14,014 bases of DNA from Treponema sp. (GCA_031266635.1 JAISAN010000216.1:1-14014), one strand, 5' to 3'. Shown: positions 5,251 to 13,662, numbered from the stretch's first letter. Numbers and translations are program-made. Notes: a model not told the origin generated them from the letters alone.

Positions 5251-8200
5251 ATGAACCTTCGGGGCTGTGCGGCGCGGAGCCGTATAAAAAGGCGGATGTT
5301 TGGATTATTGGCGGTTTGCTGGTGTCTCGCGGCGGCCGCGCCTTCCTTATATGGAAGCGGAAACCAGGATGCCGATCTGTCCCGGGCGGATCAGCTCATC
5401 AGTGAAAAACAATACGACGAAGCCATTCGGATTTTAACCGTATATATCAGCGCGTATCCCGAAAATTTTGACCAGGCCCAGCGGCGGATCCGGCGGATTA
5501 TAAAAATCCGGGGCGATTTTAACACGATAGCGGATGAGCTTCTGAATACGGTGATTTATGAACCGGATAATGTGGAAAAAATGCTCAGCCTTATCAGCCT
5601 GCTGGAAGCCCTGGATTCCCCCCAGAATCCCACTGTTCAGTCTTTTATTAGACGGACCCAGGATCTTGCCCAATTTTCCTTTAACCGGAACCGGCTGGCG
5701 CAGATTCTCGATGAGGGCCGGGCTCTGGTTGCTGCGGGAGAGTACCAGAACGCTCTTTTGACCTATGCCAGGGGCATGGATATTTACCAGGATGATTTTT
5801 TCTCCGCGGGATACGGAGAAATCGTAGAAAACCGGGTTAGGCAGGAGATTGGGAATATTAACGGCGGGATCGAATCTTTTTCCGCCATTACCAGAGCGAT
5901 GAGCGTCCTGGCGGCGGAAATGGTGCAGGCGGCGGGGCAGATCAATCCGAATTCCGCCGCCGGGGTATCCCGGATAGGGGAAATTTATAACCGGCTTGTT
6001 CCCGCCATGAACCAGGTTATTGCGCTTCGGCGGATTTTTCAAACAAGCGCCGACTATTTTGACGAACAGCTTGCCCAATTCCAACTGGCGGATCAAAACA
6101 TCGGCGACCGGTCTTTCCTGTCCTTTTCGTCCCGGCTCATCAGGAACAGCGGCGGCGGCGTCATTGAAGACGGTATGCTGGGGGCGGTGGAGACATACTG
6201 GAACCGTGTTGTTTCCCAGGTGGTAGACAGCCTGGCCGGGCTTGCCGGCCGCTCCTATGCCGCGGCTATGACCGATGCCGTAGGCCGGGACTATGGAAAG
6301 GCCCAGGGGGAATTTGAAAATGCCGGGGGGTATATCCAATATCCCCTTGCCCTTTTTGATGTCTGGCGGGATTTTAGGGGAACCGGCCCGGAGCAGATTC
6401 TTTTTGATCGGCCGGTTTTACGCGATAAAGCCGCGGATTTCCTCGTTTATCAGTCTATGAGCCGGGCCATTAATTACCTGGTTGAAGGAGTGGAGCTGGG
6501 CGGCGCCTTTGAAGACGCCCTGAAAATGGAATCAATTTTTGAGTCCTGGCGGCAGGGTCTGGCCGGCGCTGAAGACGCTATGGCCCAGGAAGCGCGTGTC
6601 CGGGAACTTGCGGGCGGGCTTTTGACGGCCACTGATGCGCTTCTTGCCGAAACCGCCGCGGAAAGGACGGTTTTTGAGAATTACCGTGCGGGTATTGAAG
6701 ATACCGAAAACCAGAATTTGAATGTCCTCACCTATATTGATAATGCCGCCTCCCTGATCGGGGAATTACGGACCCGGATTTTTAATCAGGAACATGAATC
6801 CGCGGTCCGGTTTTATACTATGGCCGATGGGGAGCTGGAAAAACAACTGAACAGCCGGAATAACGAATACGAAGAGGGGAACCGGCTTATTCAGGGAATA
6901 CCCCGGAATGATGCCAGTGAAGGGGTCAACATCGAGTATTATCCCGCGGAAGGACTGGCGGAATTAACCCGGATGGAACAGGCAATTGCCGCCGATATTC
7001 AGACGGGAACCGCCCTGTTGGGCCAGTACCGGGCGGAAGGGCAGGAGCTGTTCAGCGCCGGGGATATTAGAATTCTGTACGGGTCGACCCAGAGCCTGTT
7101 TGACGAACTGGTAAGTCTCCGGGCCCGGGGCCAAAGTCTTGCCGCCACTGCCCGGACCCGGGTGGCCCAGGCGGAAACCTTCCGGCTTGACTATGAACGG
7201 CTCTTCCTGGAGGCCCAGAACGCGGTGGCCCGGAGTAATTTTGATGTTGCCCGGGACCGGCTTCTGCGGGCAACGGAACGCTTTAACTCGTCCCTGGCGA
7301 TTCAGGAATCCGCTTCCCTGCGGGCCGCCTGGGATACCCAGGTGGTGAGCCTGGGCGCTGAAATCAACCGGCTGGAGAATGAAATCGTCATCAGGGATGT
7401 CCGGAACCTGGTCAATAATGCCCGGACCGCGTATTTCAACGGAACTTTTGATCAGGCCGAGGAACTGCTGGTCCGGGCCCAGAACCGCTGGCATGTTACC
7501 AATGTGGGGGAAGATTCGGAAGTCCTGTATTGGCTGACCGTTGTCCGGGGGGCCCTGTCCCTCCGTTCCGGCCGGGTAATTTTCCCGACCGCGCCGCTTT
7601 ACGCGGAGATGAGCCAGCTTTTGAGCGACGCCAAAAAAAATTACGATGAAGGGGTCCGGCTTATTAATGCCAACCGCCGGCCCGAAGGGATCGCCAAATT
7701 TACCGGGGCCCGGCAGAAAATCCAGGAAGTAAAACTCATGTTCCCGGTGAATCAGGAGGCGGGGATTCTGGAATTGCGGATCGATCAAATGACCGATCGG
7801 CGGGCTTTTGAAGAGTCTTTTGAACGGCGTTTCAATGCCGCGGTGGCGGGAACAAAACCGAATGTCCGATCCCTTGAATCCTTCGCGGATCTGCAAAACC
7901 TCGCGGAAATAAACCCCCGGTATCCCGGTATGGCCGCCGCGCTGGTTCAGGCGGAAATTGATATCGGAATCCGCCCGCCGCCCGCGGACCCCCGGGCGCT
8001 GGCCCGGTCCAGCGAATTAACCGCCGCTGCCCGGCGGATTCTGGACGCCAATATAAGTTCCCAGTTCGAGGCCGCCCTCCGGCAGGTGGAAGAGGCCCTG
8101 AGACTGAATCCCAATAATACCCAGGCGATGATCACGAAGGATCAAATTCAGACCCGCATGGGCGTTACCAGTACTAATGTATTGGACAGCCGTTCCGAAG

Positions 8201-8346
8201 CGGAATTTCAGCGGGCGGTTATGGAACTGCAGCGGGGAAATTATCTGGTAGCCCTGTCGATAGTACAGCAGTTATTGCAGAATCCCCGGAATAGTTCTTC
8301 CTCCCGGCTCCTGGACTTACAGCGAAGGATACAATCCTTATTATGA
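5251..8346 (+). CDS. Large exported TPR/helical repeat protein
   Basis: This 1031-residue protein is not a family I can name. The N terminus has a basic region (RSRIKRR) followed by the hydrophobic segment FGLLAVCWCLAAAAPSLYG, a likely signal peptide with cleavage near YG/SG, so it is predicted periplasmic. Starting at internal M16 would remove the basic region, so 5251 is preferred, although its ribosome-binding site is weak. A TPR-like unit follows at about 27-60 (ADQLISEKQYDEAIRIL), then a long mainly helical middle with coiled-coil character. Further TPR-like units lie near 655-680 (NFDVARDRLLRATERF), 717-747 (GTFDQAEELLVRAQNRW), 798-830, 939-960 (FEAALRQVEEALRLNPNN) and 984-1012. It is translationally coupled to the sensor phosphatase by a 4-nt ATGA overlap, so it may be a periplasmic partner or ligand adaptor for that receptor. 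Confidence 0.82.
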   Translation: MNLRGCAARSRIKRRMFGLLAVCWCLAAAAPSLYGSGNQDADLSRADQLISEKQYDEAIRILTVYISAYPENFDQAQRRIRRIIKIRGDFNTIADELLNTVIYEPDNVEKMLSLISLLEALDSPQNPTVQSFIRRTQDLAQFSFNRNRLAQILDEGRALVAAGEYQNALLTYARGMDIYQDDFFSAGYGEIVENRVRQEIGNINGGIESFSAITRAMSVLAAEMVQAAGQINPNSAAGVSRIGEIYNRLVPAMNQVIALRRIFQTSADYFDEQLAQFQLADQNIGDRSFLSFSSRLIRNSGGGVIEDGMLGAVETYWNRVVSQVVDSLAGLAGRSYAAAMTDAVGRDYGKAQGEFENAGGYIQYPLALFDVWRDFRGTGPEQILFDRPVLRDKAADFLVYQSMSRAINYLVEGVELGGAFEDALKMESIFESWRQGLAGAEDAMAQEARVRELAGGLLTATDALLAETAAERTVFENYRAGIEDTENQNLNVLTYIDNAASLIGELRTRIFNQEHESAVRFYTMADGELEKQLNSRNNEYEEGNRLIQGIPRNDASEGVNIEYYPAEGLAELTRMEQAIAADIQTGTALLGQYRAEGQELFSAGDIRILYGSTQSLFDELVSLRARGQSLAATARTRVAQAETFRLDYERLFLEAQNAVARSNFDVARDRLLRATERFNSSLAIQESASLRAAWDTQVVSLGAEINRLENEIVIRDVRNLVNNARTAYFNGTFDQAEELLVRAQNRWHVTNVGEDSEVLYWLTVVRGALSLRSGRVIFPTAPLYAEMSQLLSDAKKNYDEGVRLINANRRPEGIAKFTGARQKIQEVKLMFPVNQEAGILELRIDQMTDRRAFEESFERRFNAAVAGTKPNVRSLESFADLQNLAEINPRYPGMAAALVQAEIDIGIRPPPADPRALARSSELTAAARRILDANISSQFEAALRQVEEALRLNPNNTQAMITKDQIQTRMGVTSTNVLDSRSEAEFQRAVMELQRGNYLVALSIVQQLLQNPRNSSSSRLLDLQRRIQSLL
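8325..8339 (+). promoter_or_regulatory. Hairpin masking the ribosome-binding site of the phosphatase gene
   Basis: AAGGAT pairs perfectly with ATCCTT across the loop ACA. The AAGGA part is the only Shine-Dalgarno-like sequence upstream of the phosphatase start at 8343, and it lies 13 nt away. Ribosomes finishing the upstream gene would melt the hairpin, which together with the ATGA stop/start overlap suggests obligatory translational coupling. Confidence 0.45.
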
Positions 8347-11300
8347 TGAACCGTATACTCCGCCTGCCGGGACTTTGGATCGCCGCCCTGTTTGTCCTGG
8401 CGGCCGCGGGTCTTCCGGCCCTGTCCGATTTTTATTGGGAAGCCCCGGAAAACTTTTCCTCCGTTCCCGGCACTTTCCCCGTATCCGCCTTTTCCGGCGA
8501 TCTTTCCGTGGTCGCCTGGCAGGAAACGGTGCTTAACCGGGATCCCCAGGTTGCGGGGGACGGGCTTATCAGCATAGCCCTGGCGGTTAAAACCAGCGGA
8601 AACCCCTGGCGGGTCCGCCGTTCCGTGGGCGGCCCCTACGCTTACTCGGGGACTGAGCCTTCCATCCTCAGTATAGCGCTGGACAAAAGGGGCCGTATTC
8701 TGATTGCCGCCGCGGCTTCCACGACCCAAACCGAGATACTTATTTCTGAAAACCAGGGGGAGACCTTCTCCCGGCGCCGGGTTGACGCGGGTTCGGAAAG
8801 TTCCGTGGCCCCCCGGATTTTTGTCCGTTCCGACGGCGGTTATATTCTTTTTGTTGCCCGGGGTTATGAGGAGTCCCTTTCAATTTATTACGCCCGGTCG
8901 GATAACGGCGTTTCCTGGTCTCCCTTTGAATTGTTCGTCCGGGATACGGCGCTACAGTTAAATTTTCTCCCCACCCATGAGAGCCTGGGTTCCACCGATT
9001 ATGTGATCTTCCAGTCCCTGGTGGGCAGCGCCGGCGCCATTCCCGCGTTTCAGCTTTTTTTGATGACCAGTGTTGACGGGGGCCTGAACTGGTCCCGGCC
9101 CCGGCGGATCACCAGTTTCCGGGACCCGGTAATGAACAGCGACGCCGATCCGGATCGTTTTGATAATCAGCGTCCCCATTTATCGGTATTCAAAGACCAT
9201 CTTTTTGTGGTCTGGGAGCGGCGCTTTGGAACCGGCTCTCCCCAGGTTTACGGCGCCACTCTTAGTCCGGCGGGGGATCTTTTTGGGCAGGTGGAACGGA
9301 TCAACAGTGACGACGCCTATTGTAATAACCCGGTGGCTTTTTGGTACGAGGAAACTCCCACGGTCGTATGGTTTGATAATCGCCGGGGTTCCAACCGGGT
9401 TTTTATAGCCCAATCGCCGGGGGTCGGGTGGCAAAATTATGATCTTTCCGGTTCCAGCGGAGACGCGTCTTTTGCCCGGCCGGTGGTGGATGAAGACGGT
9501 CTTTTTGTCTTTTGGCAGATTAGCGCCCGGGGAACCGGGTATATCTTTTCCCTGGCTCCCGATACCTCGGTAAGCCCTCCCCGTCTGAGCCCCCTGAATT
9601 TTACCCCGTCCCGGCGTTCCCGGGCTGAACGGGTCCGGGTTTCCTGGACAGTACCCCCGGACACTTCGGGGATCATGGGATTTTCCTGGTGTTGGGGCCA
9701 GTCTGAAACGGAAGAGCCTCCCCGGCGGATTCTTGCCTATAACACGGGTGATCTTACCAATCAAACTATGGAAGCAATTGCCCGGGAAGACGGTTCCTGG
9801 TATTTTGCCGTCATTGCCCAGGACTTTGCGGGGAACTGGTCTTCCCCTGTCCGGCTGGAATTTATCCGTGATACTACTCCGCCGCCGGCGGCAAATATCA
9901 TCCCTCCTGAACTGGATTCAGCGGGTTATCTTGTTTCAAATACTTTTAGCCTGGAATGGGAACCCCCTTCCGTTCCGGATCTTGCCGGATACAGTTGGAA
10001 TTTGCAGTACCTTGGGTCTCTCGCGCCTGTTGCCGGTCTGGACCCCGATGCTTTTGCCACCTTTGCCGCGGAAATAAGTCCCCCGGCGCTTCCGGTGTCC
10101 CGGATCATGGGGAGCGGTAATTCCACGGCTTATACCAATCAGGATAACGGGCTCTGGCAGTTTACGGTTTCCGCCATTGACGAGGTGGGTAATATCGGCC
10201 CTCCCTCCAGTATTGTTTTCAGAACCGACAAGTATATTCCCCATACCTATATAACGTATGTAGACTCGTCCCAGGATGAACAGGGCCTGCTTTCGATTAG
10301 AATTCTGGGCCGGGGTTTTTCCAACGGTGGAAATGTATACCGGATTTTTCTTGACCAGGACGGTACTCCGCCGTATGACCGGGAATTGTTTTTAGACCGG
10401 GAAGATTACCTGGTCTTTTCGGATCGGGAAATACGGGGGCTGCAACTGAATGACATGGAAGAGGGAATATACCGCCTGGGGCTGGTACATCCCCTCCGCG
10501 GCCTGTATATCACCGAACCGCTGGTATCGGTGGATAACCTGGGGACGGTAAAATTCGGGGACTATTCCCGGGCCTGGGAGCCCTCCTGGCATGTCCGGGA
10601 CGAAGGGCTGGTCTTGAATGTGAACCTGCTTATCGTTATCACCGTTGTGATTTTTTGTATCATCGGATTTATCGCCTCAATCCGGGGTATTGGAAGCGTT
10701 ATTGCCGAGAGTACGGCGGTACGGATAGAGGCGGCTGCCCTCATTACAGGAGACTTTATGCCATCGGAAAAGAAAAAACGGCTGATCAGAATAAAACGGC
10801 GGGGAGGCGGCCTGCGCCTGAAGCTCGCTTCCTTTACGATAATACTGGTACTGGTGGTGGTGGTTATGGTTTCAGCCCCGCTGTATTTTATGATGACCAG
10901 AACCCAGCAGGAAACCCTGCTCCAGGGCCTCTGGGATCGTTCCTCCGTACTGCTGGAAGGGCTGGCCTCAAGCGCCCGGGCCTATCTTCCTTCCGGGGAC
11001 ATCCTGGAATTGGGCTTCCTCCCCGCCCAAAGCTCCGCCATTCCCGAGGCGCGGTATGTTACTATCACCGGTTACGGCACGGGGACAACCATTTACAACA
11101 ACCATGTCTGGGCCACCAACGATCCGGACATACTCGAAAAAATTGATACCGCCGAATTCCAGCCCGGCGTTTCCCGGCTTACGGACCTGCTGAGTCCCCG
11201 GCTTGATTCGATAGGCCGGGAGTTGAATGACCGGGCCCGGGACGAGGTGCGGAATATTTCGCGGAGCATCGCCGAACTTACCCAGGAAGGGCTTTCGCTG

Positions 11301-12953
11301 GTCCTTCGGACCGATGCGGCAAGCCGTCAGCGTTTCGACGACATTCAGGTTGCCACCCGGTCTCTGGAAGCCCGGCTTACCGAAAGCCTCGCCGAAATCG
11401 CCCGGGAAATTGGTTCTGAACCGGTCTTTCCCCGGGGCAACCTGACCCGGGACAGCAGTCATACATACATACTGTTTAAGCCCGTCATGTTCCGTCAGGG
11501 CATGGACGATACTTATTTCCGGGGCCTTATTCGGCTTGATGTATCTATTGATTCGATCCGGGCGGAGATTGTCCAGGGGCAGCTCGATCTGCTCCAGGTT
11601 ATCCTGATCGTCGCCCTGGCGGCGCTTGCCATCGGAACCATCGGCGCCCTGGTCCTTTCAACCTTGATCATCCGGCCCATCCGAAAACTCGTAAGCCATG
11701 TGGAACGGATTCGGGACACCGAGGATAAAGCCAAACTTGAGGGTACGGAAATTTATATCCAGTCCCGGGACGAAATAGCCGTTTTGGGCAATACGATCAA
11801 TGACATGACCCACGGCCTTGTGAAGGCGGCCCTGGCATCCCAGGATCTTTCCATCGGGAAGGAAATTCAGAAAAAGTTTATCCCCCTGGAACTTGACCGG
11901 GAGGGGAACAAGCTGAGTTCCGGTTCCAAAGATACCAAAAACGTTAATTTTTTCGGCTACTATGAAGGGGCCAAAGGGGTTTCGGGAGACTATTTTGATT
12001 ACCAGGACCTCGACGGCCGTTATTATGCGATTATCAAATGCGACGTGGCGGGAAAGGGAATTCCTGCGGCCCTGATTATGATCCAGGTGGCTACCATGTT
12101 CCTTAACTACTTCAAACAGTGGAAGCCCACCGCCAAGGGTATGCATATTGAGGAAGTGGTATACCAGATCAACGAATTTATCGAAACCCTGGGTTTCAAA
12201 GGCCGGTTCGCCGCTTTTACGCTCTGCCTCTTCGATTCCCAGACCGGTCTTATCCGGTTCTGCAATGCCGGGGACAATATTATCCACCTCTTTGACGCTT
12301 CGGAAGGCCGGGTCAAAACCATGACCCTGCCGGAAACCCCCGCCACCGGGGTTTTGCCCAATTTCCTGGTGGAGTCAAAGGGAGGCTATGCGGTACAGAC
12401 CATGACTATCGATCCCGGCGACATTCTCCTGCTCTACACCGACGGTATTGAGGAGGCAAAACGGAAATTCCGGGATTCAGAGTTTAAGGAAATTGTCTGT
12501 ACCGAAGGCGGCGCTCCCAGTGATACTCCCCACGGAAACCATGTGGTGGGTCAGGGAGATGAGGAAATGGGCCCTGACCGGGTGGAAGCCATCATCAACG
12601 CGGTGATGAACAAGGATGTGTATACCCTGTACAAATACCACAACCCCGAAGGGGAAACGGAACTAAAATTTGATTTTTCCGACTGTGACGGTAAGGTAGA
12701 AGATCTTATCATGGCCCTGGTATCGGTGGAAAAAATGTTCCGTTGTTACAAAAATCCCGCGGACAATGAAGATGCCCGGGTTTTGGTAGATAAAAAAGTG
12801 GATGAATTTCTCGAAAAACACTTTCTCCAGTACCGGAATTACTGCTCCTACACCCGGGAACATCCGGCAAATGATGCGTATATATATTATACTCATGTCA
12901 GTGAAGATGATCAGTATGATGATCTCACCATTTTGGGAATAAAAAGGAAGTAA
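8343..12953 (+). CDS. Giant membrane sensor phosphatase: sialidase-like propeller, Ig/FnIII-like, HAMP, SpoIIE PP2C
   Basis: This 1536-residue protein begins with a signal peptide (about 1-27). Residues about 35-410 form a sialidase/BNR-like beta-propeller with Asp-box-like motifs SENQGETF (135-142), SDNGVSW (186-192) and SVDGGLNW (243-250); no sialidase FRIP or arginine triad was recognised, so it probably binds rather than cleaves. Two Ig/FnIII-like domains follow (about 415-625), each with a DxAGN or DEVGN turn, then another beta domain to ~755. TM1 is ~761-782, a basic cytoplasmic stretch 783-827, TM2 ~828-850, an extracytoplasmic sensor segment 851-1082, TM3 ~1083-1106, HAMP ~1107-1160, and a SpoIIE/RsbU PP2C domain to the end. 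Metal-binding acids are present: D1216 (GDYFDY), D1234 (DVAGKG), D1367 (YTDG), D1526/D1527 (YDDL). It should dephosphorylate an anti-anti-sigma-type protein in response to an envelope signal. No partner-switch genes are in the window. Confidence 0.9.
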   Translation: MMNRILRLPGLWIAALFVLAAAGLPALSDFYWEAPENFSSVPGTFPVSAFSGDLSVVAWQETVLNRDPQVAGDGLISIALAVKTSGNPWRVRRSVGGPYAYSGTEPSILSIALDKRGRILIAAAASTTQTEILISENQGETFSRRRVDAGSESSVAPRIFVRSDGGYILFVARGYEESLSIYYARSDNGVSWSPFELFVRDTALQLNFLPTHESLGSTDYVIFQSLVGSAGAIPAFQLFLMTSVDGGLNWSRPRRITSFRDPVMNSDADPDRFDNQRPHLSVFKDHLFVVWERRFGTGSPQVYGATLSPAGDLFGQVERINSDDAYCNNPVAFWYEETPTVVWFDNRRGSNRVFIAQSPGVGWQNYDLSGSSGDASFARPVVDEDGLFVFWQISARGTGYIFSLAPDTSVSPPRLSPLNFTPSRRSRAERVRVSWTVPPDTSGIMGFSWCWGQSETEEPPRRILAYNTGDLTNQTMEAIAREDGSWYFAVIAQDFAGNWSSPVRLEFIRDTTPPPAANIIPPELDSAGYLVSNTFSLEWEPPSVPDLAGYSWNLQYLGSLAPVAGLDPDAFATFAAEISPPALPVSRIMGSGNSTAYTNQDNGLWQFTVSAIDEVGNIGPPSSIVFRTDKYIPHTYITYVDSSQDEQGLLSIRILGRGFSNGGNVYRIFLDQDGTPPYDRELFLDREDYLVFSDREIRGLQLNDMEEGIYRLGLVHPLRGLYITEPLVSVDNLGTVKFGDYSRAWEPSWHVRDEGLVLNVNLLIVITVVIFCIIGFIASIRGIGSVIAESTAVRIEAAALITGDFMPSEKKKRLIRIKRRGGGLRLKLASFTIILVLVVVVMVSAPLYFMMTRTQQETLLQGLWDRSSVLLEGLASSARAYLPSGDILELGFLPAQSSAIPEARYVTITGYGTGTTIYNNHVWATNDPDILEKIDTAEFQPGVSRLTDLLSPRLDSIGRELNDRARDEVRNISRSIAELTQEGLSLVLRTDAASRQRFDDIQVATRSLEARLTESLAEIAREIGSEPVFPRGNLTRDSSHTYILFKPVMFRQGMDDTYFRGLIRLDVSIDSIRAEIVQGQLDLLQVILIVALAALAIGTIGALVLSTLIIRPIRKLVSHVERIRDTEDKAKLEGTEIYIQSRDEIAVLGNTINDMTHGLVKAALASQDLSIGKEIQKKFIPLELDREGNKLSSGSKDTKNVNFFGYYEGAKGVSGDYFDYQDLDGRYYAIIKCDVAGKGIPAALIMIQVATMFLNYFKQWKPTAKGMHIEEVVYQINEFIETLGFKGRFAAFTLCLFDSQTGLIRFCNAGDNIIHLFDASEGRVKTMTLPETPATGVLPNFLVESKGGYAVQTMTIDPGDILLLYTDGIEEAKRKFRDSEFKEIVCTEGGAPSDTPHGNHVVGQGDEEMGPDRVEAIINAVMNKDVYTLYKYHNPEGETELKFDFSDCDGKVEDLIMALVSVEKMFRCYKNPADNEDARVLVDKKVDEFLEKHFLQYRNYCSYTREHPANDAYIYYTHVSEDDQYDDLTILGIKRK
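10748..10760 (+). promoter_or_regulatory. Strong internal ribosome-binding site and in-frame ATG
   Basis: AGGAG (10748-10752) stands 5 nt before ATG (10758-10760), in frame with the phosphatase at M806. This is a better start signal than that of the full-length gene. The product would be 731 residues, beginning MPSEKKKRL, and would contain TM2, the sensor segment, TM3, HAMP and PP2C. That is the standard layout of a stand-alone RsbU-like receptor phosphatase. Confidence 0.5.
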
Positions 12954-12955
12954 CT

Positions 12956-13348
12956 ATGGCATTTAGCGAAAGAATGAAGGACTTGCTCGATCAAGGCGCC
13001 CAGGTTTCAAAGGAATTTTTGAGTAAGGCAGGGGAAAAGGCCCAGGATTGGGGTGAAAAAGGATACGCCGCTTCGAAAAAACTGGTGAGTAAAGCGGGAG
13101 AAAAGGCCCAAAACCTGGGGGAACAGGGGGTTCTTCTCCTGGAAATCAAACAACTTGAGGGGCAGGCCCAAAAACTGGTGGGCCGTCTGGGAACCGAGGC
13201 CTATCACGCCTTTGTGGAAAAAGGGACCAAAAGTATTACCGTAGACACTCCGGCGGTAAAAACAATCCTCGCCGAACTGGCCAGCGTCCGGGAAGTTCTG
13301 GAAAAAAAAGAAGCGGAGCTTAAAAATAAAAAGATAAAAAAAGACTAA
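12956..13348 (+). CDS. Small helical protein with a duplicated SKAGEKAQ repeat
   Basis: The 130-residue protein is of no family I recognise. The start is firm: AAAAGGAAG lies 5 nt before ATG, 2 nt after the stop of the phosphatase, so the gene is the third in that operon. There is no signal peptide or membrane segment. Residues about 22-36 (LSKAGEKAQDWGEKG) and 44-58 (VSKAGEKAQNLGEQG) are a direct repeat, visible also at the DNA level; the spacing and composition suggest an amphipathic helix of the LEA/YtxH-like kind. Residues 60-130 form a helix-rich, probably coiled-coil domain ending in a lysine tail (KNKKIKKD). It could associate with membrane or nucleic acid, or be a partner of the phosphatase. 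No function can be assigned. Confidence 0.85.
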   Translation: MAFSERMKDLLDQGAQVSKEFLSKAGEKAQDWGEKGYAASKKLVSKAGEKAQNLGEQGVLLLEIKQLEGQAQKLVGRLGTEAYHAFVEKGTKSITVDTPAVKTILAELASVREVLEKKEAELKNKKIKKD

Positions 13349-13354
13349 AGGGGC

Positions 13355-13383
13355 TTGTCATTCTTTTTTCTTTGTGATATATT
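13355..13383 (+). promoter_or_regulatory. Sigma-70-type promoter of the putative 6S RNA
   Basis: TTGTCA (13355-13360) and TATATT (13378-13383) are separated by exactly 17 nt, and transcription would begin at about 13390. It starts only 7 nt after the stop codon of the small helical protein gene. No protein gene follows, only the structured RNA region and the rRNA operon. Confidence 0.65.
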
Positions 13384-13389
13384 ATAGCC

Positions 13390-13583
13390 AGCCTCCAAGA
13401 GAGGTTTGCTCTTTGTTATAATAATCAGTGGAGATTAACAACCTTAATAGCCTGTTTTTGCCGGGGAGCCCTGTGGCGGCCTGTTGCGCAGGGAAGGGAT
13501 ATTTTATTTATTTTGGATAAAATATCTCAGGGTGAAGTTTCGTCTCCGTATTGAGTCCCTAAAAACAGCGAGCTCCGGAGGCG
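13390..13583 (+). ncRNA. ssrS: Candidate 6S RNA (RNA polymerase regulator)
   Basis: 6S RNA mimics an open promoter and sequesters the housekeeping RNA polymerase holoenzyme in slow growth. The region is about 194 nt, the typical length, and starts at a good promoter. Its ends pair: GCCTCC (13391-13396) with GGAGGC (13577-13582), then GCTC with GAGC and TGTT with AACA (13414-13417 with 13564-13567). An upper stem of eight pairs joins 13428-13435 to 13542-13549. Between them is an open bubble (13418-13427 against 13550-13563). The 3' side of the bubble, CCCTAAAAACAGCGA, resembles the E. coli 6S sequence CCTTAAAACTGCGA as I recall it. The apical part holds a 7-bp stem (13470-13492) and a perfect 10-bp AT-rich stem (13498-13526). 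The alternative is an upstream part of the rRNA leader. Confidence 0.55.
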
Positions 13584-13618
13584 GTTTATTGACCGGCCGG
13601 GGGAAAATTTTCTGTTTA
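13573..13618 (+). terminator. Possible terminator after the 6S candidate
   Basis: CCGG and CGGT (13575-13586) can pair with ACCG and CCGG (13592-13600) around an internal loop. A T-rich stretch (TTTTCTGTTT, 13608-13617) follows. The stem is imperfect, shares bases with the closing stem of the RNA and is separated from the T-run by GGGAAAA, so support is weak. Confidence 0.25.
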
Positions 13619-13632
13619 AAGAGGCAAGGGGC

Positions 13633-13662
13633 TTGACAAAGACCGGTAAGACGGAGTAATTT
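13633..13662 (+). promoter_or_regulatory. rRNA operon promoter
   Basis: A perfect TTGACA (13633-13638) is followed after 18 nt by TAATTT (13657-13662). Transcription would start near 13669, leaving a leader of about 270 nt before 16S rRNA. It is the last good promoter before the rRNA gene. Confidence 0.6.

Noticed and set aside
6964..7896. Long minus-strand frames (310 and 301 codons) inside the TPR gene
   Set aside because: They are antisense shadows of a GC-rich coding gene. Proline/glycine-rich composition, no start signals and no recognisable domains.
13331..13369. A-rich/T-rich stretch after the small helical protein gene as an intrinsic terminator
   Set aside because: Only GAC/GTC plus interrupted A-T pairs can form. 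The T-run overlaps the next promoter, so it is not a convincing hairpin.
13407..13418. TGCTCTTTGTTA as an rRNA boxA next to a small CCTC/GAGG boxB-like hairpin
   Set aside because: It matches boxA well, but it lies more than 500 nt before 16S, upstream of the nearer rRNA promoter, and is used in the closing stem of the 6S candidate. It would become relevant only if the 6S call is wrong.
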